64,000 bases of DNA from Candidatus Nitrosopelagicus sp. (GCA_028344575.1 JAOMBO010000001.1:62001-126000), one strand, 5' to 3'. Counted from the first letter of the stretch, positions 28,949 through 37,902 are shown. Numbers and translations: made by a program. Notes: generated from the letters alone by a model not told the origin.

Positions 28949-29746
28949 TCACTCTGCAGAAAGATCCCAATAATTGGCATTTTCTTGTTTATCGATTGGT
29001 TTTTCAAGACTTTTCCATTCTTTGAAAGAGTGAACATATAGTTTGACATTTGGTACACCTATTGATTTTAGAGCATAATATGCTAGTCCAGATAATGTTC
29101 CTACACTTCCACAATATGTGATTATTTCTGCATCCTCAGAAATACCTCTGTTTTTTAGAAGAGTTTTCATACCCTCTTTGGTTCTAAGTATTTTCCCATC
29201 ACTTGCAAGTGTTCTATATGGAATATTAATTGCACCAGGAATATGTTGTTCAAGATAATTTAGACGCTCACGATTATCAATTATTACGACATTTTTGTTT
29301 TCTTTAACTTTTTCAAGATATTCAGCAGTGGCCATAATTTCAGAATTAATTTTTACAGAATGAGTTGCAGTTTCAATTTCAGGTACTTCAGTGGAAATTT
29401 CATACCCAAGATCTTTCCATTGCGAAAACGTTACATCCAATAATTTTACATCTTTATGCCCAATGTATTGTAAAGCCCAAACAACTCTAGAAGATAACGC
29501 ACCAAATGTATCATCATAAATTACTGCAGGGGTTTCATCAGAGATTCCTAAATCCTGTGCAATTTTTTGTATGGATTCTGAACTATCGTCCGCAAGAAGT
29601 TTTGCTAGAGGAAGATTTACAGAATTTGTTATATGACCTTGTTGATATTCTTGTTCTCGTCTAACATCAACAATTCGAATTGAGTTTTCTTGAATTTTTT
29701 CACGAAGAAGTTTTGAATTAATTATCGGAATATCAGAATCGATCAT
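28949..29746 (-). CDS. Two-domain sulfurtransferase (rhodanese)
   Basis: There are two tandem rhodanese domains. The first (about residues 1-125) lacks a catalytic Cys at the expected loop (VIYDDTFGALSSRVVWAL). The second (about 140-260) has it in ITYCGSVGTLSGLAYY. This is the usual thiosulfate or 3-mercaptopyruvate sulfurtransferase arrangement, carrying sulfane sulfur as a Cys persulfide. ATG at 29746 overlaps the reductase stop (ATGA), indicating translational coupling; the longer start at 29755 is less likely. It may supply or dispose of sulfur linked to the reductase. Confidence 0.88.
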   Translation of the reverse strand: MIDSDIPIINSKLLREKIQENSIRIVDVRREQEYQQGHITNSVNLPLAKLLADDSSESIQKIAQDLGISDETPAVIYDDTFGALSSRVVWALQYIGHKDVKLLDVTFSQWKDLGYEISTEVPEIETATHSVKINSEIMATAEYLEKVKENKNVVIIDNRERLNYLEQHIPGAINIPYRTLASDGKILRTKEGMKTLLKNRGISEDAEIITYCGSVGTLSGLAYYALKSIGVPNVKLYVHSFKEWKSLEKPIDKQENANYWDLSAE

Positions 29747-31545
29747 GCAGCACATTCACCTTTTCCAGTTACGGTGTGATAATTTGTATCACTTCCATAA
29801 TCCATGTAGAAATCAGGTTCATCTTCAACATTTGGAGGAACTATGAGAGGTGCAATTGCTTTTTTGATATCATCAACGCCTGTAATTTTTGAGGATTCAT
29901 TTCCACTAACAACTCTATCAATCCATTTAGCTAGTGTATCATCAGATTGTTTATTTTCTTTAAACAGTTCAATAATTTTTAGAATTACAGGAATTATACG
30001 TTTTACAGGAACACGTGCAGTATGATGACCAAGCATTGCATCTTCATCAAATTTACCTCCTAATGACATGGTATAGTTTGGGAACATGTCAGTTCCATGT
30101 CTACCGCCACCGCCATAGAATCCAATTGTTGCAATTTGATGTTGTCCGCAAGAGTTAGGACATCCACTAATTTTGATTGTTGAATCTTTCAAGTCATCAT
30201 CTTCATCATAATTTAGTTCTAAGAATTTTCTTTGTACCTCTTTTGCCAACCTGTGGGAGTTAGTTAATGCAAGATTACAAGAGGTTGTACCAGAACACCC
30301 TACAGCGGATGCCATTGTTAATGAACCAGTTTTAGCAAGGCCATTTTCAATTAGTCGAGAATACATTGATTTGAGATCATCATCATGAACATAACGAATT
30401 ACAATATTTTGTGAAAATCCATTTCTGGCAAATCCCTCAGCAGAATAATCACGGATAATTTCTGCGACACTTCTTAGTTGATTAGCTGTGATATCACCAG
30501 CCTCTAAACCAATGAATACGGAATTAAAACCAGATTGAGATTGTTTTTCAACATTAGTTTTTTCCCATCTTGCATATCCATCAGGAACAGAAGCAGATTC
30601 ATCATTAACAGATATCGGTCTTTGAATCTCATTTACGCTATCATCAATATTTAATTTAACAATCACAGATTGTGTAGCTTTTACAACAGCTCTTTCTTTT
30701 AACACAAGGTTTTGGAATTTTTCCCAACCTAGATCATTTACCAAATAACGCATTCTATTTCGTGATAGGTTTTTTCGGTCTCCCATTCTATCGAAAATTC
30801 TAATTACGGCCATTGATGTGTAAAGTAAATCTTCAACAGGAGTAAAATCTTCTAATTGATGACCAACAAATGAACGGTTTCCTAATCCGCCACCTAAGAA
30901 AATTTTAAATCCTTTTCTTTTTTCTCCATCAATTTCTTGGATTTGAGGTAAAAGACCAACATCTACAATTCGTATCATTCCATGTTTTTCACAACATGTG
31001 AAATTGAATTTGAATTTACGTGGAAGTCCTTGGCAAATTGGATTTCTAAGCATAAATCTTGCAATAGCTAATGCATACGGAGTTGTATCAAAAATTTCAT
31101 CTTTACAAACACCAGACATAGGACTACACATTACATTTCGAACAGTATTTCCACATGCTTCACGAGATGTCATTCCAACATCAGAAAGTGATTGCATTAT
31201 TTCAGAAACATCTTCAAGTATTACCCAGTGAAGTTGAATATTTTCACGAGTCGAGAAATGTGCACTGCCAATTGAATACATCTCACTTAACTGAGCGATT
31301 TTTTCTAATTGATTTGGATACACTTGTCCTGCTGGAACTTTGATTCGAACCATCGCATAATCATCAGTCATACGTGTACCGTATGCCCCATGTTGTAAAC
31401 GGAATCTACGGAACATGTCAGGATCAATCTTGCCTTGTCGGAATAGCTTCACGGTTTCAGCAAAATTTTCTGCTTCTTGTCTTCTGGACCAATCAATCTT
31501 TGACTGTTTATCAGCCGGTTTTGATGGTCTTAGCTGTTGTGCCAT
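29743..31545 (-). CDS. Siroheme-dependent sulfite/nitrite reductase
   Basis: The 600-residue ferredoxin-type reductase makes the six-electron reduction of sulfite to sulfide (or nitrite to ammonium). Two ferredoxin-like/siroheme repeats are visible. The siroheme-[4Fe-4S] Cys motifs are CSGTTSCNLA (about residue 415) and CPNSCGQ (about 463). Arg residues for substrate are present in the N-terminal half. Coupling to a rhodanese and nearness to Thi4, TusA and thioredoxin reductase favour the sulfite role. A box at 31571-31577 fits a leaderless mRNA. It is divergent from thi4. Confidence 0.88.
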   Translation of the reverse strand: MAQQLRPSKPADKQSKIDWSRRQEAENFAETVKLFRQGKIDPDMFRRFRLQHGAYGTRMTDDYAMVRIKVPAGQVYPNQLEKIAQLSEMYSIGSAHFSTRENIQLHWVILEDVSEIMQSLSDVGMTSREACGNTVRNVMCSPMSGVCKDEIFDTTPYALAIARFMLRNPICQGLPRKFKFNFTCCEKHGMIRIVDVGLLPQIQEIDGEKRKGFKIFLGGGLGNRSFVGHQLEDFTPVEDLLYTSMAVIRIFDRMGDRKNLSRNRMRYLVNDLGWEKFQNLVLKERAVVKATQSVIVKLNIDDSVNEIQRPISVNDESASVPDGYARWEKTNVEKQSQSGFNSVFIGLEAGDITANQLRSVAEIIRDYSAEGFARNGFSQNIVIRYVHDDDLKSMYSRLIENGLAKTGSLTMASAVGCSGTTSCNLALTNSHRLAKEVQRKFLELNYDEDDDLKDSTIKISGCPNSCGQHQIATIGFYGGGGRHGTDMFPNYTMSLGGKFDEDAMLGHHTARVPVKRIIPVILKIIELFKENKQSDDTLAKWIDRVVSGNESSKITGVDDIKKAIAPLIVPPNVEDEPDFYMDYGSDTNYHTVTGKGECAA

Positions 31546-31640
31546 CTACCTTTTTTTGATCGCAGTGTAGTTATAAGTTTTTGATATAGGTAAAGTTACA
31601 CACATCGATTAAACAAAGTATACATTTTTGCCGGTTTGTG

Positions 31641-31654
31641 TTAGTATAACCTAA
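31641..31654. promoter_or_regulatory. TTAG...CCTAA operator-like box between sulfite reductase and thi4
   Basis: TTAGTATAACCTAA has the same 14-bp plan as the three boxes upstream of csp. It abuts the thi4 box A region (about 31655-31663). A weaker partial match lies on the minus strand near 31584-31598, by the reductase promoter. Confidence 0.5.
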
Positions 31655-31682
31655 TTTTGAATAAAAATACCCAAAGCTATTA

Positions 31683-32537
31683 ATGAGTTTGAGAATAAAA
31701 AATTCTATGCAAGAATCAGTTAACGAACAAAGACCAGATAAGATTTTTGCAGATGCAAAAGAAGTAGAAATTACTAGAGCAATTGCAAAAGAATTCTATG
31801 ATGTTTTACAGGATAGAGCAGAAAGTGATATCATAATTATAGGAGCTGGACCTGCAGGACTAACTGCATCTAGAGAATTATCATTAATGGGTTACAAAGT
31901 TTTAGTTATTGAGCAAAACAACTACCTCGGCGGAGGATATTGGCTTGGAGGTTACATGATGAACCCAGTAACAGTACGTGCACCAGCACAAAAAATTTGG
32001 GATGAAATAGGAATTCCTTATAAAAAAGTAGGAGAAGGATTGTATCTTACACCAGGTCCACATGCAGTTTCTAAATTAATTGGAGCAGCATGTGATGCAG
32101 GAGTAAAATTCTTGAATTTGACAAAGTTTGACGACTTGGTTATGAGACATGGGAGAGTTGCAGGAATTGTTGTAAACTGGATGCCAGTTTCAGCACTACC
32201 AAGAAACATCACATGTGTAGATCCTGTTGCATTGGAAGCAAAGATGATTATTGATGCATCAGGACATGATTCAGTTGCAGTAAAGAGACTAGTAGATAGA
32301 CAACTAGTAGAATGGAAAGGAATGGATCCAATGTGGGTAGAAGATGGAGAAGAACACGTGGTACATAAAACAGGAGAAGTGTATCCAGGATTAGTTGCTG
32401 CAGGAATGTCAGTTACAGAGACTTATGGATTAGCAAGAATGGGGCCAACATTTGGTTCAATGCTTTACTCTGGAAAAAAAGCAGCTGAGATAACTGATCA
32501 AAAGATTAAAGAATTTGATAATAAGATTCCAAAATAA
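31683..32537 (+). CDS. thi4: Thiamine thiazole synthase (Thi4)
   Basis: The 284-residue flavin-like fold enzyme makes the adenylated thiazole of thiamine from NAD, glycine and sulfide. It shows the dinucleotide-binding IIIGAGPAGLTASREL (about residue 51), NNYLGGGYWLGGYMMN, and ASGHDS. At the position where methanogen Thi4 has the catalytic His (GLHVDP), this protein has Cys178 (NITCVDP). That is the single-turnover type, in which the protein's own Cys gives up its sulfur, as in yeast. It has its own promoter with a CCTAA-type box. Confidence 0.92.
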   Translation: MSLRIKNSMQESVNEQRPDKIFADAKEVEITRAIAKEFYDVLQDRAESDIIIIGAGPAGLTASRELSLMGYKVLVIEQNNYLGGGYWLGGYMMNPVTVRAPAQKIWDEIGIPYKKVGEGLYLTPGPHAVSKLIGAACDAGVKFLNLTKFDDLVMRHGRVAGIVVNWMPVSALPRNITCVDPVALEAKMIIDASGHDSVAVKRLVDRQLVEWKGMDPMWVEDGEEHVVHKTGEVYPGLVAAGMSVTETYGLARMGPTFGSMLYSGKKAAEITDQKIKEFDNKIPK

Positions 32538-32542
32538 TCTAT

Positions 32543-33337
32543 TTGAACTTTAAAAAAATAATATTATACAAAGAACCTGCAATTTCTGAAATCAATATTG
32601 AAAAATTAACTAAATTTTTAGAAGATAATTTTCCATTTGAAGTCAAAATAGAAGAGAATATTTTCAAAGAATTTAGTCTCAAAAATATCAAAGAATTATC
32701 AAATACTCGAATCACAGATATCAAAAATTCATTTTCAAAGTATGACTCAAATGATACTGAGATTAAATTTGAGGAGAAATTATGTAGAAATTCTTCAATT
32801 ATGGAGTCTACAACTAAAGTTGAAGATGCTCAAGAAATAAGTCAGATCTTTATGTACGATGGTTTTGAGTTACAAAAGATTCTCAGATATCTTAATGAGG
32901 ATAATGAAACATTACATGTAATTCTGACAAATAGGCTAACATGTACATTTGATGAAAATGATAAAAGATACCATGCAAGAGCAGTAATTTGTGCTAATCC
33001 TTCAATTATTTCCACTACAGGGATAGTAGAAGCCCCTGCAAAACCAAAAGAATACTATTTCGAAGTGATGAAGTTAAGAACACAAGGTTTGGATATAAAA
33101 TCTGCTAAGGAAAAATACAAAGAGAAATTTTTAGAATATAACGATAAGAGATTAACCAGAGTTTTAGAGGGATATCTCTTACAAATCATTTTTTACAATA
33201 TAACAGGAGAATCATTTTGTGAAGATATTGAATGCAGATTGAATAATGCTCATTGGCAAAAGGATCTTTTATTCTCACAACTTGAAATAAGTAAACTATG
33301 TAAAAAACACAATAAGATCTTGACAAATCTAAATTGA
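32543..33337 (+). CDS. Unknown protein downstream of thi4
   Basis: The 264-residue acidic soluble protein starts at TTG five bases after thi4, so they are probably co-transcribed. It contains a central VILTNRLTCTFDENDKRYHARAVICANP segment and a C-terminal Cys pair (ESFCEDIECRLNNAHWQ). I recall a thaumarchaeal DUF family suspected to be metallopeptidase-like, but no HExxH motif is visible, so no function is given. Confidence 0.6.
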   Translation: MNFKKIILYKEPAISEINIEKLTKFLEDNFPFEVKIEENIFKEFSLKNIKELSNTRITDIKNSFSKYDSNDTEIKFEEKLCRNSSIMESTTKVEDAQEISQIFMYDGFELQKILRYLNEDNETLHVILTNRLTCTFDENDKRYHARAVICANPSIISTTGIVEAPAKPKEYYFEVMKLRTQGLDIKSAKEKYKEKFLEYNDKRLTRVLEGYLLQIIFYNITGESFCEDIECRLNNAHWQKDLLFSQLEISKLCKKHNKILTNLN

Positions 33338-33366
33338 TTTAAATTATAATCATAGAGTAAATTATT

Positions 33367-34374
33367 ATGATGTCAGGTGATGATAGTTCACTAGTTATGG
33401 AAGATAGAGGTTCAAATGATGAACCGAAGACTCCAGATTTTCCGAAAAAATCAAAGACAGCATATGATGTAATTATAATTGGTGCAGGACCTGCAGGATA
33501 CACTGCAGGAATTTATTGTTCAAGAGCAAGACATGATACACTAATAATTTCAGGACTTTTACCAGGAGGCCAACTAATGAACACGACAGATGTTGAAAAT
33601 TATCCAGGATTTGAAGAAGGTATAATGGGTCCAGATTTAATGTTAACCATGAGAAAACAGGCAGAGAGAATGGATACTACAATTATTGACGACGTAGTTG
33701 TGAATGTTGATTTTCGTGCAAAACCATTCAAAGTTTTAACAGGCTCAGAAGAGTATGAAGCAAAAGCAGTAATAGTTTGTACTGGTGCAACACCAAGAAA
33801 AATTGGCATCGAAGGAGAACAAACATTCAGCGGGAAAGGAGTTTCTTATTGCGCAACATGCGATGGTGCATTTTTCAGAAATCAAGATATTGCAGTTGTA
33901 GGTGGTGGAGATACATGTATGGAAGAAGCAACATTTCTTACAAAATTTGCATCAAAGGTTCACATTATTCATAGACGAGATGCATTCAGAGCAAGCAAAA
34001 TAATGCAAGACCGCGCATTAAGTAACGAGAATATTGAGGTTCATTGGAATAGTGAAATTGAAGATATCAAAGGAGACCAAAAAGTACAACAGATAATTCT
34101 AAAAGATACAAAAACTGGAGAGAATAAAACTCTGGAAATGGGAGGAGTTTTTGTAGCAATAGGTCACGAACCAAACACAGAATTATTCAAGAACCAATTA
34201 GAAATGGATGAAAATGGATACATCATCCAGAAACAAAATACCGAAACAAGTGTAAAAGGAGTATTTACCGCCGGAGATGTTCATGACCACAGATACAGAC
34301 AAGCAGTTACAGCAGCAGGATTTGGATGTATGTCAGCAATTGATGTCGACAAATATTTATCAGAACAAAAATAA
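33367..34374 (+). CDS. trxB: Thioredoxin reductase
   Basis: The 335-residue enzyme has an FAD-binding GAGPAGYTAGIYCSRA (after an N-terminal extension of about 35 residues), the redox-active CATCDG (about residue 162), an NADPH-binding VVGGGDTCMEEATFL, and FTAGDVHDHRYRQ at the C-terminal FAD site. All key residues are present. It passes electrons from NADPH to thioredoxin-like proteins. The acidic N-terminal extension is unusual. It is convergent with the TusA-like gene. Confidence 0.93.
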   Translation: MMSGDDSSLVMEDRGSNDEPKTPDFPKKSKTAYDVIIIGAGPAGYTAGIYCSRARHDTLIISGLLPGGQLMNTTDVENYPGFEEGIMGPDLMLTMRKQAERMDTTIIDDVVVNVDFRAKPFKVLTGSEEYEAKAVIVCTGATPRKIGIEGEQTFSGKGVSYCATCDGAFFRNQDIAVVGGGDTCMEEATFLTKFASKVHIIHRRDAFRASKIMQDRALSNENIEVHWNSEIEDIKGDQKVQQIILKDTKTGENKTLEMGGVFVAIGHEPNTELFKNQLEMDENGYIIQKQNTETSVKGVFTAGDVHDHRYRQAVTAAGFGCMSAIDVDKYLSEQK

Positions 34375-34376
34375 AA

Positions 34377-34610
34377 TTACTTTATTTTTTTAATTGTAAA
34401 TTCTAAATCACTGCCATTTTTTTTCAATTCAACAAGTTCATGACCACGAGTTCTACACAAGTCTGAAATATCATCTTCAGCCGCAGGATCATCAGCCAAT
34501 ACAAGGAGTATTTTACCAACCTGCATTTTTGAAAGCTCAACTACAGTTTGCATCGCAGGGGAGGGACAGTATAAGCCTCTTACATCTAGAGTTTTTTCTG
34601 GTTCAGACAT
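34377..34610 (-). CDS. TusA/SirA-family sulfur carrier
   Basis: The 77-residue protein has the hallmark LDVRGLYCPSPAM (CPxP with the sulfur-carrying Cys), followed by the beta-alpha-beta-alpha pattern (KILLVLADDPAAEDDISDLCRTRGHELVEL). TusA-type proteins accept sulfane sulfur from rhodaneses or cysteine desulfurases and pass it on, for example to tRNA thiolation or cofactor synthesis. Together with the nearby rhodanese it suggests a relay. Confidence 0.9.
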   Translation of the reverse strand: MSEPEKTLDVRGLYCPSPAMQTVVELSKMQVGKILLVLADDPAAEDDISDLCRTRGHELVELKKNGSDLEFTIKKIK

Positions 34611-34677
34611 TTCTACCTAACAAAAAATTAACAGTTCTATATTAAAATCTAGTTCTTTTTAGCTTTGCCTACAGAGA

Positions 34678-35598
34678 TTAAAATATCATTTTTGTAATTG
34701 TAGGAATATCACGTGTTCGAAAGGCAGACGGGTCATAACCTTCAAAATTTATCTTATATGAAATTCTTCGTAATCCAAATAATGCAATCTTCAAAGTAGC
34801 ATCCCAGATTAGTGATTTTTTAGTAAACATATATGATCTATACATTAGATTAAACAACCAAGAATATTTTGGGTAGAATTCTTGTACGTATTGATCTATG
34901 TAGTCTTTAGAATTCTCAATTTTATACCGAATATGTTCTAAGATTTCACGACGTGTGATATATTCAGTTTTTTCAATAGAGATTTTACCTTTTTTCATTG
35001 CAAATATGACATCGTCGAGATTATTTTCAGAATTTATCAAATTAGTACATCTTCCTATAGTAGATGCAACATGAGAATCACTTCCAGCAGTTGTTAACAA
35101 ATTATTATCTTTTGCAAAAATTTCTGCTTTTTTATTTGAATGTAGATCAACATTCGAACTATTAAAAACTTCAAATAAATCACATTTTAGGGAATCATCA
35201 CGTAAAGCATCAACCAAACTAAATGGATGAGGAGCAATTGTTACGGCATCTTGTGATTTAGCGGCATCAAGAATTTCATCAATAGTTTGATTCGATTTTA
35301 TTTCATCTTGTAAACCATAAACAAGTACATGTGCTTCTTTGTCAGTAGTTACTTCTACAGCAGGGTACACTTTTAGATTTAAGAATTTTTCATGGTCATT
35401 TTTGTAATCTGTTATTTGTTTGAAGCCATCTAAAGTATTATGATTTGTTACAAATAATATATCAAGTTTTGATTTTAATGAATTTTCTAATTGTTCATTT
35501 AGTGTCACATTTGAATCAAAAGGTGGTTCCAAATCACCTACATGACCATTGGAATAGACATTATGACAATGAAGTTCGGCACGTAACATTTCTAACAT
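34678..35598 (-). CDS. PHP-domain phosphoesterase
   Basis: The 306-residue protein has PHP motifs: AELHCHNVYSNGH (HxH metal ligands), VTNHNTLDGF, PAVEVTT, IAPHPF and TTAGSDSHVASTIG. The family includes histidinol phosphatases and nucleotide phosphoesterases. The C-terminal 70 residues are extra and aromatic (YPKYSWLFNLMYRSYMFTKK). The substrate is unknown. Confidence 0.82.
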   Translation of the reverse strand: MLEMLRAELHCHNVYSNGHVGDLEPPFDSNVTLNEQLENSLKSKLDILFVTNHNTLDGFKQITDYKNDHEKFLNLKVYPAVEVTTDKEAHVLVYGLQDEIKSNQTIDEILDAAKSQDAVTIAPHPFSLVDALRDDSLKCDLFEVFNSSNVDLHSNKKAEIFAKDNNLLTTAGSDSHVASTIGRCTNLINSENNLDDVIFAMKKGKISIEKTEYITRREILEHIRYKIENSKDYIDQYVQEFYPKYSWLFNLMYRSYMFTKKSLIWDATLKIALFGLRRISYKINFEGYDPSAFRTRDIPTITKMIF

Positions 35599-35625
35599 TT
35601 TCTATAAGATTTTACTTTTTATTAA

Positions 35626-36363
35626 TTATCTGAATAGATCTTCTTCTTTTGAACGAAGTATACTCCGAATATTTCCAGTATTTTCTTTAAATTTAAAATT
35701 TTTGATAATTGCCGCAGGACATTTTTTAGTTTTACCCATTACGAGTTCGGCTGCAGAACTAAGTTCATCAACTATAGCAGTTGCAGTAACTCGTAGAATT
35801 TTACCAAAAGTGTCAGGTGTACCTTCATAATGTAAAATAGTATCAATACCAGCTACACCTATAGCATGATCAATTTGCCCCATTCTAAAAGGACGACCAA
35901 ATGTATCAGAAATTATTACTGCTATTTTTTTTCCAGTTTGCTGTAAAATTTTTAATCTTATTTCTTGTGCAGATTTATCAGAATCCTTTGGAAGTAATGT
36001 TGCATAACCATTTTCTACATTACTTTCATCGATGCCTGCATTTGCGCAAATAAATCCATGATTAGTTTGAACAATGATTACTCCATGTTCCATTCTAACA
36101 ATTCTTTCGGATTCAGATAAAATGGCCTGAACTAATTTTGGGTCTTTGTCATATGCAGATGCAATACCAATAGATAATTCAGATGGAATAATAGAATCTA
36201 GATTTACAACTCGTCCTTCATGTTTCGATATGATTTTTTGTGAAATTACTAATACATCTCCATTTTCAAGAGATGTTTTAGAAGAGGATAGTAAAAGATC
36301 AATTAAATCATCAGTTGGTTGGACATCATTTTTTAAATGAATTGGAGTTATTTGTAAGCTCAA
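35626..36363 (-). CDS. cofE: Coenzyme F420-0:L-glutamate ligase
   Basis: The 245-residue CofE adds the glutamate tail(s) to F420-0 with GTP. Recognisable blocks are DVLVISQKIISKHEGRVV, EHGVIIVQTNHGFICANAGIDESNV, LLPKDSDKSA, IAVIISDTFGRPFRMGQ (metal/GTP site) and AIGVAGI. It is a single-domain archaeal form, consistent with F420 use in Thaumarchaeota. It lies 27 bases upstream of the PHP gene in the same direction. Confidence 0.92.
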   Translation of the reverse strand: MSLQITPIHLKNDVQPTDDLIDLLLSSSKTSLENGDVLVISQKIISKHEGRVVNLDSIIPSELSIGIASAYDKDPKLVQAILSESERIVRMEHGVIIVQTNHGFICANAGIDESNVENGYATLLPKDSDKSAQEIRLKILQQTGKKIAVIISDTFGRPFRMGQIDHAIGVAGIDTILHYEGTPDTFGKILRVTATAIVDELSSAAELVMGKTKKCPAAIIKNFKFKENTGNIRSILRSKEEDLFR

Positions 36364-36403
36364 CTATTAATAGAGAAATTCGCCATAATTGAGTTTTTTC
36401 AAT

Positions 36404-37054
36404 CTATGAAGATAAAGGAAATGGTAATTCCATAGAATAATGTTTGTTAATTATAGGAATTATTTTTGTAAGATCTTTTTCTTCTAGAGTAGTAGTTGCA
36501 AGATCTTTTACCATATCTTGTGCACGATATGCTATACCCAGATTACATATATCAAATAATTTGATATCATTAGCTCCATCAACAATCACTACAATTTCAT
36601 CTTTAGGAATATTCCACTCTTCTATTTTAATTCTAGCAGATTTTGCTTTATCAGAATCAACATTAATTTTTACACCATCTAGTTTTCCATCTTTGAATAT
36701 CAATTCATTTGTATAAACATGATCAAGATTTAGTTCATCTTTTAATCTATCAGTCATAATAGTAAATCCTCCAGATACTGCCATTACTTTCCATCCTGCA
36801 TCTTTTAGAGTCTTACAGGCTTCTCGTGCACCAGTCATTATAGGTAAAGAATCAGCAACTTGTTTGCATGTTTCAAAATCAATACCTTTCAAAAGTTCAA
36901 CTCTTTTGGTTAATCCATCTTCCCAATTAATCGAACCTTGAATACCTTTTTTTGTAATATCCCAAATCTCGTCTTCTTTGTTTATTTTTTCAGCAAGAAT
37001 TGGCAGATACTCTGCATCATACAATACCCCTTCAACATCAAAAATTGCTAGCAA
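36404..37054 (-). CDS. HAD-superfamily phosphatase (SerB-like) with altered nucleophile motif
   Basis: The 216-residue protein has the phosphoserine phosphatase layout: FDVEGVLYD (motif I), VMAVSGGFTIMTDRL (motif II Ser), the motif III Lys near DSDKAKSARI, and IVDGANDIKLFDICNLGIAYRAQ (motif IV). Motif I normally reads DxD; here the second Asp is Glu (DVE). That may alter substrate or rate. It could serve serine synthesis or another phosphomonoester. Confidence 0.75.
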   Translation of the reverse strand: MLAIFDVEGVLYDAEYLPILAEKINKEDEIWDITKKGIQGSINWEDGLTKRVELLKGIDFETCKQVADSLPIMTGAREACKTLKDAGWKVMAVSGGFTIMTDRLKDELNLDHVYTNELIFKDGKLDGVKINVDSDKAKSARIKIEEWNIPKDEIVVIVDGANDIKLFDICNLGIAYRAQDMVKDLATTTLEEKDLTKIIPIINKHYSMELPFPLSS

Positions 37055-37157
37055 TTATTTTCTATTTTGACAAAAAAAGTTCATCATATAAAAGTTGAAA
37101 CAGAACAATCCGATCAATAATAGCTAGTAATAAATCAGCCTTCTCGGATATGTCACT

Positions 37158-37451
37158 ATGGTTGACGAATTAGAACACAAATACGAAGTAAAAGTTCAAA
37201 CAAGAGAAGGACGACAAAAACTTCCAAACGATGTAAAAGAAATTTTGAAAGAAGGAGGAATGATGGACGAGAAAGGAAAATTGAAATTGAAAGGCGTTAG
37301 CCCAAAAATGCTAAAAAGAATGAAACAAGAATTTGTTGAGTGCCCAGTCTTAAAAGATGAGGTTCATTTCATCCAATGTTTTGTTTGTACAAACTTCCAA
37401 AGCAGAGTTATGGGAAATGTCTTGTGTAAAGGCGATGCACTCAAAGATTAG
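37158..37451 (+). CDS. Small Cys-motif protein, unknown
   Basis: The 97-residue basic protein has a C-terminal cluster of four Cys (CPVLKDEVHFIQCFVCTNFQSRVMGNVLC) that could bind zinc or an Fe-S cluster. Its first 60 residues are rich in Lys and Glu. It is convergent with the DUF6659-like gene, overlapping 11 bases. No family is recognised. Confidence 0.65.
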   Translation: MVDELEHKYEVKVQTREGRQKLPNDVKEILKEGGMMDEKGKLKLKGVSPKMLKRMKQEFVECPVLKDEVHFIQCFVCTNFQSRVMGNVLCKGDALKD

Positions 37452-37821
37452 CAGTAATTCGCTTTATTTGAGAAACAATTTTCATTTTTCGTTGTATTGT
37501 TAATTCTGGCTCCATCGTAAAAAAAATGGTTTTTCTTGTAGTGTAAATTACAAACTGAGTAACTTTTTCACGTTCAACATGAACATATCTTACTTTTCCA
37601 AGAGGACGATCAAATTCTTTTCTCATTTTACGTCTTTGGGATACCTGTTTACAGAAATTTTCTTCTTGACGCTGTGATTCAAGTGAATTTTTACCAGTTT
37701 TCATTATACCTTCAACTATGTTACCCTTTAGATCAATTATAGATGCAAATCTCATTTGAGAATCTAAAGAGATAATTTTTTCAACTATAGCAAGAAGATC
37801 TTGTTTTGTCATATCTCTCAT
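37441..37821 (-). CDS. DUF6659-like protein (paralogue of 10176-10577)
   Basis: The 126-residue protein has RFASIIDLKGNIVEGIMKTG, matching RFAAIINHAGEKIAGGFTDG of the 10176-10577 protein. A basic middle region and strand-rich end follow (VTQFVIYTTRKTIFFTMEPEL). The fold may be roadblock/profilin-like, as in small GTPase regulators, but this is inference. Confidence 0.6.
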   Translation of the reverse strand: MRDMTKQDLLAIVEKIISLDSQMRFASIIDLKGNIVEGIMKTGKNSLESQRQEENFCKQVSQRRKMRKEFDRPLGKVRYVHVEREKVTQFVIYTTRKTIFFTMEPELTIQRKMKIVSQIKRITANL

Positions 37822-37871
37822 AACCCAAGATTTTCAATATAATTCTAGGTTTCAAATGTCTAGAAACAAGA

Positions 37872-37879
37872 CTAAATAA
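37872..37879 (+). promoter_or_regulatory. Box A deciding the ProRS start
   Basis: CTAAATAA is centred about 27 bp before ATG 37903, supporting a leaderless message starting there rather than at the in-frame TTG at 37891. Confidence 0.5.
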
Positions 37880-37902
37880 GTAAAAAATTCTTGTCTTTTC
37901 AA

